Assembly (NCBI GenBank): GCA_013146195.2
Contig: CM028377.1
Location: forward strand, 105,367,547-105,431,546
Reading direction: 5' to 3'
From: Codonopsis lanceolata
Taxonomy: Eukaryota; Streptophyta; Magnoliopsida; Asterales; Campanulaceae
DNA length: 64,000 nt
The notes beneath the pieces were generated by a model that worked only from the letters and a program-made list of their open reading frames with translations, searched no databases and was not told the origin of the DNA. Each line of letters starts with the position of its first letter. Within the stretch, counting starts at the first letter, position 1. The translations under genes were made by a program, and so were the position numbers. This document shows, in pieces, positions 55,909 through 64,000 of the stretch.

Positions 55909-55916
55909 TATAAAAG
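55909..55916 (+). promoter_or_regulatory. TATA box candidate of the split copia-type LTR
   Basis: TATAAAAG in an otherwise AT-moderate region, followed by CT-rich DNA, as expected at the R boundary of an LTR. Confidence 0.4.
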
Positions 55917-57040
55917 ATAAACCTCTTTTTCGCCTCTCAACAAATCAGAGCGTAATAGAGCAGATCGACAAGGCTGCGAGATCTACAAGAAGATCATCCT
56001 CAACAGTGATCAACATAGATCCTCACAAGCGATCACAGTGAAAGAACCTAGACCTTAGTAAAACACATTCTGTGAATTATTAAGAAGAAAAGATAAAATG
56101 AGAAGAGATTGATCAGAAAATCTACAAGTCAGAGATCGGTGTCTTGATCAAGAACTTCTTTCTTGAATTGAGTTCTTCAACCTCCTTCAAAGAACTCAGT
56201 CTCTAGAAGAGCTACAAAGATTTATTCTTAAGCTAGAGGCCTAACACTTCAAATTTGTTGAAGACAGATCCTGAAAGATGCCCAAGGAAGATGAAGAGAT
56301 GTTTGTCTACATTGTATTCATACTTAAAGACTTGTACTCTATTGCAAGTGTTGTTGGTTGTGCAATATAGATCATCATAGGGAGTCGAGTGCCTTGCACT
56401 CAGTTGCTCATATATTCCTTATCTGAATGACCTTAAAAATTGTCTTCTCATATCTATCCCTCGTTGTCGTCTCTACTGCATCCTTTGCTTAGGATATTCA
56501 GTTATGAATTCTTGAGTAGGGGTTGAAGATCTAGAGCAAGAGGATATATAAACTTAATAGAGAGTCTAGGTTGATGTATTAAGTATGTTTGTCTTTGAGA
56601 AAACCTCTGTTGAATTTTAATATAAGATATTTATCAAACTCAGTAATGATTCATGTATTAGCTTTTATAAACTGTTTTACTTCGTTGAAAACTATCTTTC
56701 CATGTCTCCTTAAATTGCATCTAGAGAAGGATTAAGTATGATGTTGTTCTGAACATATATTCATGTACAACTACTTAAGACTTCTTTGATAAATCTGTTA
56801 GCCTTAACCTTTCCGCTGCCAAACTCCTTTTTAGCAGCTCACAATTTATCAGGAATCTGGCAAGCAGAGTTCATTACTCCACTCAGAGCAAGTTTGTTGC
56901 CCAGTGTTACTAGCAGACTTGCTTCTTCTTCAGATTGCTTATGCCTAAAAACTTGTTCCTTCTCATTCTTTATGAATGCTCGAAGATGATTTTAAAATTG
57001 GCATTATAGGCTATTCACCCCCTCTAGCCTATTTGAGCAT

Positions 57041-57352
57041 ATATTGTGGACTAATAATCACCCATAAAACAATCTAATAGTTGAGTGCGCTGTTAAACCC
57101 TAGAAATACATCAAGAATTAAAGTTAAACGTTTTGATAGCCCACCAAATTCTTTGGATAATTAGGATTGAAAATCGTATTGTGATTTGGAATTATGTGCT
57201 TCGATCTCTCTTTTGCATTTGTGAGTGGATAGGTCTTTGTGGGCTTCTCGATCAAAACCTATTGTATTTGTAACTTCATGATATTCAAGTAAAGCCGCTG
57301 ATTGTTAAATCTTGTGTTGTGTTTGTTCTTTGGCTCCCGTGTAACAATTTTT
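57041..57352. other. Spacer between the copia-type LTR and the kinase fragment
   Basis: No domain, element end or RNA gene recognised. Confidence 0.3.
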
Positions 57353-57620
57353 TCTTCAATCCATTCGAGATTGGGTTGCCATAACAGTTTTCTCTAGCTT
57401 CTTTGTCCCAACATAATTATAGAAGGTGCCTTTGTACACCTCCCTAAAGCCAACCGATCTTTTGATCGAAAGGGTTTGGTCAAAATTGTTAGTGATCTCC
57501 ACCTACGAGTTGCAGGTGATGGAGTAGATAAGGGAGCAAGTGATGGATATGATCCGTAGGAGGATAAAAACCAACGACAGAGCCATCTATTGAGTGAATC
57601 TCTTCGACGAGACGGGACAT
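57353..57620 (-). pseudogene. 5' fragment of a paralogue of the kinase-glutaredoxin gene
   Basis: On the minus strand, ATG at 57620 follows the same GACATGTCTAC-type upstream wording as at 14788, and the frame gives, after a shift, EITNNFDQTLSIKRSVGF and REVYKGTFYNYVGTKKLEKT. This matches NNFDEALVIWRSVG and EVYKGTIHDYVGTKKLEK at 14787-14570 in the main locus. The fragment ends near 57353, in the first kinase lobe. It carries the same loss of a normal glycine loop, so the pseudokinase state predates the duplication. Confidence 0.8.
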
Positions 57621-58392
57621 GTCTACATTTTGAGCCTTTAAATTGTGAAGTCTGGCTATCTACCCACAGACAAATTCTAGCTTAAAACAAACGTTAAAAT
57701 AACAGCTTCTTGGATCATGGGAAGGTTATGCTCACTAATGCATGGATGGATTAGTAGAGCCAAAAGGAATGCGAATATTGAGTTATAATTCTTTCTTTGC
57801 AAATCTCTCTACCTATAAGTGAAGGTTGTTTTCTTACAAAATTAATCTATGGAAAACAATAGCCCTATAAATAATAAGCACACTCACTATTGATTTAACA
57901 TCAAATAAGTAAGTTGGTCATAAGTAGAAATTAATGTAATGATATAATTAACCCTAGATTTAATAAAGGCTTAAATCGCAATTTGGTTACTCTACTTTAA
58001 TAAATTATTCGTTAAGCTCACTCTACTAATTTTTTTTCACAATTTGGTGACTATACTTGGCCTTTTCATCATTCATGGAAAGCTTACTTTTTTTTACGAA
58101 GACCCGAAACTACCCTTACTTAGACCATAAAAAATTAGGGTCTCTTTAATATTTATAATCAAAAAGGTGATTTTAACCAATTTAAAAGATCAAATAAATA
58201 AAATAAAAAATATACTCAGCCCAGAATTGGAAGTTTCAATCAATACTCATCCCTTATATCTCGATACCCGCCCCTGCCTCTTCACCACACATAGAGACCC
58301 GCCGTCGACGACTTCCACACTTCCAACACCGCACTAACCGACGAAGGCAAGGAATCTTGGGACACAATACTGCCAAAATTTGTAGTGATTGC
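57621..58392. other. Flank of the kinase fragment and intergenic DNA
   Basis: The first 100 bp resembles the 5' flank of the main kinase locus. Around 57965-58090 the wording AATTTGGTTACTCTACTTTA and AATTTGGTGACTATACTTGG is typical of ends of some MULE/MITE families, but no partner end was found. Confidence 0.35.
58388..58392 (+). other. Target-site duplication ATTGC (left)
   Basis: Identical to 63798-63802 at the other end of the LTR. Confidence 0.7.
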
Positions 58393-60123
58393 TATGAGAC
58401 CCCGAATCCTTATGCAATTGATTAGATGAATTTACATTCATAATAACCATTTTTACAAGTTTACATGTGGCCATGACGTTCATAGTAGTTGTCGTCGTAA
58501 GTTTGATTCCACGATTCGCGATTTTAGTTATCGTGTTGTCGTATTACTCGGTTAGTATTATTTTGATCCTAGCTTTGGCCCTGGATGACTAGGGGGACCT
58601 TGGGGATTAACTTGATATTATTTTGGTTTGGTCGTGTTTAAGTTTGAACACGTTCGTGTTTCATTTCCGGTGTGACTTGTGTATTCGCCTCGGACACGAT
58701 AGAGCTGTAGTAATTTGGCCATAGTTTTCTGTAGACAACTCGGAATTGAGATCCGTTTGATGCGTTAGAAACTAGATTTCAAGATATTTCTAACCATTCC
58801 TCTTGCGTAATTTTTGGATTTGTATTTCAGTACATACGCATTTTTAAAGATGACTGAATCATTTATTCTCGGTATTTCCAGAAATTTGAGTTTTGCCTAG
58901 TTTATTAGATTTACTTGGAGACCCTTAATGAATTTCACTAAACCTGAACTTAGACCTTAATTAGAGTGGATTAAGCCTAAGTTAAAATTTTAGCACTAAG
59001 TCCTCAATTATGGACTTAATCTCACTTAAAAATTGGCCTATAAGGGCTTGACACTTGTTTTCCACTCACTCTCTCACCTCTTAGTGTACCATGGCTGGAG
59101 AAATCCACTCATTACACCTCCTAAAATCAGATTTTTACAGCCACCATGGATGAGAGCTTGAGTGTGGGAGATTCTTGGTGAGATTAGTGTGTGTTTTGTG
59201 ATTTTCCGGAGATTTGGCCACCCGATTTTGGATTCGAGACCACCCAATCGTAGCTTTCGACGAGGAGACTACTAATCATTACTTTGTTTTCCTTTTTCTC
59301 AGTCTTTTCTAGGCTTAAGGTATGCTTCTAATCCCTGAAAATTTGTATGTTCAATATAATGACATACTCCCTTCATAATAGTTGTAGTATACATGCTTAG
59401 GAAGACTTCTTGTGAAGTAGAAATCTTCTTTTCAACAAGTTATAAATCTGGAAATTATGGGGCTGATTTAATTTGGGTTTGGGTAAAGCATGAATGTGGT
59501 TCTAATTTTGCTTAGGATTAATTCTTGTGAAGGAATTCATTACAATTGTTAACTTTAAAGAATTTTTCATGTTAGGGTTAAATTCTGGAAATTTTGGGGC
59601 TGCCCTCTACACTTAATAAATTGGGTTTGTGTATAGCTTTAAAAGTGTTCTAAATATGACTTGGAACAACTAATGTTCATGGACTTGTTGGAATTGGAAA
59701 CTTCAATGAGATGACTAGTTTAGGATTTCACCAATTAGGAAGAAACCTCACAGATTCAGTCCTAATTTTGGGCTGTTTTCCGGAAACTACTGGTACTAAT
59801 CTACTACATGGAATTGCCTAAAAATATTTTATGTTGGTCATGTGTATGTTAAGTGATGCTCTGTAAATTTTCATAAATTTTGGAGTTCGGGAAGTATTTT
59901 TAATGAATCATGAACCATGGTTGCGACAGTGAGTCTGAACAAGGGGAACTGGTTATTAACATGATCTTCATGAGATCATAAATCGATGAATACATATCCA
60001 ATTGGAGTGTTTTAAAATGGTAAACTCTAGATAAAAGAGTCTAGTTTTTGGAAATGTAACATATGTGTCATTTGGATCAATGAGAAATTTTTGATGAAGT
60101 TTGTATGATGGACATGCAGTAAA

Positions 60124-61045
60124 TGTAAGGGCAAAATAGGCATGACCTATTTTGGTCTTGTTTCACCTTTCTTGGTCAAAATAGGATTTTTGATAAGTTT
60201 GTGTTAATTTAGGACTTAGTATATTTTATTAGATTTAGTTTAGTTATTTTTGGTAGCATAATCTTTTTGTAGATTTCTAGTGCACATATTTGGTAACAAA
60301 ATCTTAGCATAAATCCTAGTCTAACCATGATTCTTGACCACTTTCATATTTGGTAATTAAATCTCATCCTAGTCAAACCATGATTCTTGACCAATTTCAT
60401 ATTTGGTAATCAAATCCCATAAGTTTGGTAAGTTGTTGATATTTTCCTTAAATACTAATCCTTGTCATTGTTGGAGTTGGATTCCTTTATGTGTGTAGGT
60501 TTCCTCAAGTATTATAAATAGAAGACAAGGGAACGGCTGGAACTACACGTTTTTTAGAGAGAACAGCACTGATTCAGAGAGCTGAAAATCATAAATTCCT
60601 GAAGCTGTTTTTCTGTTCCAGCCGTGGTGCAGAATCCGAATGTGTTATCCATTGTTGCAACATCGGCAGCTACAATGAATTCTGAAAAACTGTTTTTGTC
60701 TTCCTGTTTTGTTTAAAGGAAGCTTATTTTGTTTTCTTCCCACGTTTTGTTTAACTTATTTATGTGGGGTTTTTTGTTCTCCAAGATTCATTATTTTGTG
60801 AGAATATTTTGTGTGTGATTTCACATAGTTTTTGTAAAACAATTCATCATTTTTAGTGAAATCTTTTTGGCCATGAGGCTAGATCTACAAGTATAAGCTT
60901 GTAGATTGTTTGGTAAACTTTGGTGTTTAATTTTGTGCTTTATTTTTAAGTCTTCCGCTGTGTTTGTTATTTTTCTGTCTATTGTGATTCCCATTGGAAT
61001 CACTTCGTTTTTTTCTTGAGAATCCTAGCTACTCTCGTTCTTACA
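60124..61045 (+). repeat. Solo LTR of the SIRE-like copia family
   Basis: 922 bp, starts TGTAAGGG and ends GTTCTTACA, flanked by GTAAA on both sides (60119-60123 and 61046-61050). Has TATAAATA at 60513. Shares the ordered blocks listed for the LTR at 9776 and fixes the family ends. Confidence 0.93.
60513..60520 (+). promoter_or_regulatory. TATA box of the SIRE-like solo LTR
   Basis: TATAAATA followed by GAAGAC; the homologous 9776 LTR has TATATATA followed by GAAGAG at 10066. Confidence 0.55.
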
Positions 61046-62661
61046 GTAAAGCCCACATCAGTAAATCAGATTTCTGACATGAATTTGGAGGGGCTGTATT
61101 TTGATGAATACAAGTCCTAATGGAGAAATTTAAAAGTCTAAAGTATAGTATCAAGAGTCTAGTTTCAGACTAGGCAATAATCCACTCATTTGGAGTTGTG
61201 AGAAATTCATGGCTGAATTTACAAGTTGACTAAGTAGAATGAGTCACAACAGAGAACCAGATTTTTAACATGAACTTGAGGTAACTGTATTTTGATGAAT
61301 ACAGGTCCAAATAGAGTACTTTAAAGTGCTAAATTATAGTTCCAAGAGTCTAGTTTCTGAATATATAAATTCATGAAATTTGGAGTTTTGAGGAAATAAT
61401 GGTCGAATTTATAAATTGACTGGGCAGAATAATCATAACAGAAAAACAGATTATTAGCTTGATCTTGATATAATCATAGATTGATGAACACAAGTCCAAA
61501 TGAAGTGATTTAAAAGGCTAAGTTATATTTTAAAGAGCCTACTTTCAGAATAAGAAATATTCAGTACATTTTGTGTTGAGAGGAATTTTTAATGCAATTA
61601 GAAAGATTGCTGCGCCGAGTGATTTGTAATATTTGAACTTGTTAAGGATTGATTCTCCATACTTGATGAATATGACTTATAAAGCATATAATGTTTCTTG
61701 CCTTCAAGCATGTTCTACTATTGGATTGTTAACTTGCTATGAAATTTGGATTCCACTAATTGGTGGGATTATGAACTTGAATTGAACTAAGGCTTGATTT
61801 TATATTAATCAACTTAGGCTTCCATCTTCTACTTGACTTATTGATACGTGAACTAGGGTTCCTAAATGCAACGAGAACCTAGCTATGCCTTAAACAAGAA
61901 CATAGAAGGGCCAGAAATGCATATAGCATTTATACCCTATTTGGATGACACTGTAGTAAGGATTCAACGGAGTCGAGTTAAGGAACAATTGAACCTTACG
62001 AGGATCGTGGTGAGATCCTATAATAATTATATTCCATTTGACTAGATTACTAGCTTTTGGGACTTGAATCAAATGGAGTGAACAACTTGACACTTATGAT
62101 TTAGAGACTCAAGTGAGCTCCTATTGTGGTTTTGTGATTATTGTAACAATGTGCATAATCGTATGAGTTTAGTAGATCATTATATCTACTTGAGAATTAG
62201 CAAGTAAACATCTACTTGTGCAATGCACATAAGTCCAGCTGGCATTACTTGAGTTTTCATGTTGAAGGTGGGACGATGCATTTTCTTCACGAATTATGGG
62301 ATTCGTGGTTGCAATGTATCGCCGTATCGGATTCGGTTTTCACACACCCCTCCACTGCTAGCTACAGTGGGGAAGTAGCCCCCTTTGTCGTAACCAATTG
62401 AGCACATTAGCTAGTGCTATTTTCCCGAGTAGAGAGCTCGGACCCGAGAAGAGAGATCAGTACTTTGATACCCGATCACGGGTATCACTGACACGATATG
62501 ATTAATAGTTGTGATTGCAGGAGCAATACGACGATAGTGATTTGGTATCTTCTCAATCCCTTATGTGGCTTTCTATGGGCACTTATGTGATAACAAAGTG
62601 TTAGTTGAACATGAGATCATATTGACCATGTTTGTATGCATTAATGTTATTGAGAGACTTG

Positions 62662-62667
<6 letters not shown>

Positions 62668-62730
<63 letters not shown>
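62668..62730. repeat. (TA)n microsatellite
   Basis: About 30 uninterrupted TA units within the giant LTR. The short frames translating to Ile-Tyr runs are an artefact of it. Confidence 0.97.
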
Positions 62731-62734
<4 letters not shown>

Positions 62735-63802
62735 TGCACACTTATACATAATGATTCTGTGAACAACTTGATTTGTATATATATATAGATATATATACTT
62801 GCATATGATGTTTTTATAGAAACTACCTTCTAATTCATTTGATTTGTTTTTGAACATGGAATTACACCCTGGTTCATTTGGACGGTTTAGTAAGTAAGAA
62901 GAAATGACTATCTTGTGGAGTATCTAAATGATACGACGCCTCTTCACGGGTTTTTCTGTCATTTGTAAAATGACACCATGATTATTTTTATGTTATTAAT
63001 TTATGTTACATAATTATATGTTACATATTCGAGTAGCGTCTTGTCATTATTATTCCGCAGCCGTGTTAGGTCGATAAATTGGTCGTCGTGTAGAGTAGAT
63101 CGATAGATCGAGATTAGATCGCGTGGTTCAAGCTAGTAGCAGCAGACATCCCCGAGTAGTAGCTTGTGGAGTCATATTTCTTTTTAGCATCGTCACATAT
63201 ATTATGTACCTTGCTATTCTTGTGAGATCGATTTTGTAAAGTTATCTAGACTTTACAGTCGGGTAGATACTTGGGTATCTGTATTGTTTCTTCTTCGGCC
63301 GACGGGTTGTGTCGTGCCATTATTCGTGGTTTTAATATTTATTTCAGTTATCTCCCGGACACGCAGTAGCTTTGGGGTTTTTCTTTATTCTAAATTGTTA
63401 TAGTTGTTGGTAAACCTCGGTATGCTTTAGCCGTGGGTAATTGTTATCAGGTTGGTTCTTTGTTGAAACGCCGACCTGGAGTGCTGATGGTTTGTTCAGT
63501 GTCTGCAATGTTGCGGCACGCGAATTTTGTTTTCCCCCCTTTGAGAGATAATGTCTCTCTTGGTTTCTTTGACTTTTGTTTCGAGCTTCATAGCTCGGGA
63601 CTTCTTTTACTTATTGCTTTCATTAATTCGATTTTTGAAATACCATATTTTAGTACGGCTTTATGTTCATGTTTAGAGCTTGTTAGCTCGACTGTTGGAC
63701 TCGCACTACTGTTTAACAAGTGTTTGTCCTCATCTTATGTTTGTTCCAGCGACACGACCTTGGGATTTCGTGTTGGAATCCGGGTCGGGTCGTGACAATT
63801 GC

Positions 63803-64000
63803 ACTACTTGATAAAGATCCGATTTGGTGAGATAGGTTGCTCTATTAACCTGCCACTCCATCTACTTAATATGTATGTCGAAAATCTTCACTTGCAATTA
63901 ATATTAACGCCATCATGCATGGCTACCTACCTCCGTCGATCTAGGTACTAGGAATGAGATTTCGGCTTCAAACATATGTACCTCAAATAGAAATTGAATA
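63803..64000. other. Intergenic DNA to the window end
   Basis: The flank beyond the ATTGC duplication. No frame, element end or motif seen. Confidence 0.35.

Larger units (their letters stand above)
43459..57040 (+). repeat. Copia-type (Angela/SIRE-like) LTR split by the 43662-55452 element
   Basis: Removing the full-length insert and one CCTAG joins 43459-43661 to 55458 onward. The joined sequence has a TATAAAAG at 55909 and ends in GGCATTATAGGCTATTCACC-CCCTCTAG near 57030, typical of Angela/SIRE LTR ends. The start at 43459 (TGTTGAAC) is a guess and no outer target duplication is seen. No PBS follows, so a solo or truncated LTR is likely. Confidence 0.5.
59930..61610 (+). repeat. Subrepeats inside the giant LTR
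   Basis: A unit of about 185 bp containing GATGAATACAAGTCC, AGTTATAGT-type wording, AAGAGTCTAGTTTC and ATTTGGAGTTGTGAG-type wording occurs about four times (near 59960, 61060, 61250 and 61450). The first and second are separated by the nested solo LTR. Confidence 0.7.
58393..63797 (+). mobile_element. Giant solo LTR of a gypsy (Tekay-like) element, with a nested solo LTR
   Basis: Begins TATGAGACCCCGAATCC and ends GGGTCGGGTCGTGACA. The ends are inversely related (TGTCACGACCC on the complement), and both sides carry ATTGC (58388-58392 and 63798-63802). Subtracting the nested insertion leaves about 4.5 kb with no coding sequence, a very long LTR, so recombination between two LTRs of one element is the simple reading. 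Contains subrepeats and a TA microsatellite. Confidence 0.75.

Noticed and set aside
55453..57040. Endogenous pararetrovirus promoter/leader
   Set aside because: No viral coding motif is present and the end resembles Angela/SIRE LTR ends; a split copia-type LTR explains it better.
62565..62857. Frames on both strands with Ile-Tyr runs
   Set aside because: Translation of the (TA)n microsatellite.

Overview
The window reads as repeat-rich nuclear DNA of a flowering plant, most likely a eudicot. It carries plant lineages of Ty3/gypsy (Tekay-like, Tat/Ogre-like, a tRNA-Asp-primed element) and Ty1/copia (SIRE-like, Angela/SIRE-like, a TNT1-like internal sequence), a plant L1 LINE with a C-terminal RNase H, MITEs, and one plant-type receptor-like kinase locus. 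An asterid is my weak impression only. There is a 100-N scaffold gap at 5723-5822. No rRNA, tRNA, CRISPR or intact cellular gene was found.

Layout. 1-5722: decayed Tekay-like gypsy gag-pol, ending in the start of its 3' LTR at the gap. 5823-10724: 3' part of a SIRE-like copia element (RNase H, env-like gene, 3' LTR). 12337-14787 (minus): pseudogene joining a degenerate kinase, a second kinase with conserved motifs, and a glutaredoxin-like/zinc-finger domain with a clean intron; this is the only host-type gene. 14880-17960: MITEs and short repeats. 18033-22320: a gypsy-type LTR/leader split by a MULE-like element (18240-19720). 22550-34009: a copia element split by an L1 LINE (23636-29562). 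34679-36484: a Tat/Ogre-type LTR. 37065-37400: a GTCGAC-rich repeat cluster. 37800-39579 (minus): a fragment of a tRNA-Asp-primed retroelement. 39580-about 43000 (minus): LTR and satellite-bearing 3' region of a second Tat/Ogre-type element. 43662-55452: a complete-ended Tat/Ogre-type element with about 1.8-kb LTRs and CCTAG target duplications, inserted into an older copia-type LTR. 57353-57620 (minus): a fragment paralogous to the kinase gene. 58393-63797: a giant solo LTR with ATTGC duplications, itself hosting a 922-bp SIRE-type solo LTR with GTAAA duplications.

There is no operon-like cooperation; the region is a stack of nested insertions. The order can be read in places: LINE into copia, Tat/Ogre element into a copia LTR, SIRE LTR into the Tekay-type LTR. 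The most unusual items are the tandem kinase-glutaredoxin fusion, the Tat/Ogre derivative whose RT runs in frame into the integrase tail, and hairpin-forming satellites in the 3' regions of two members of that family.
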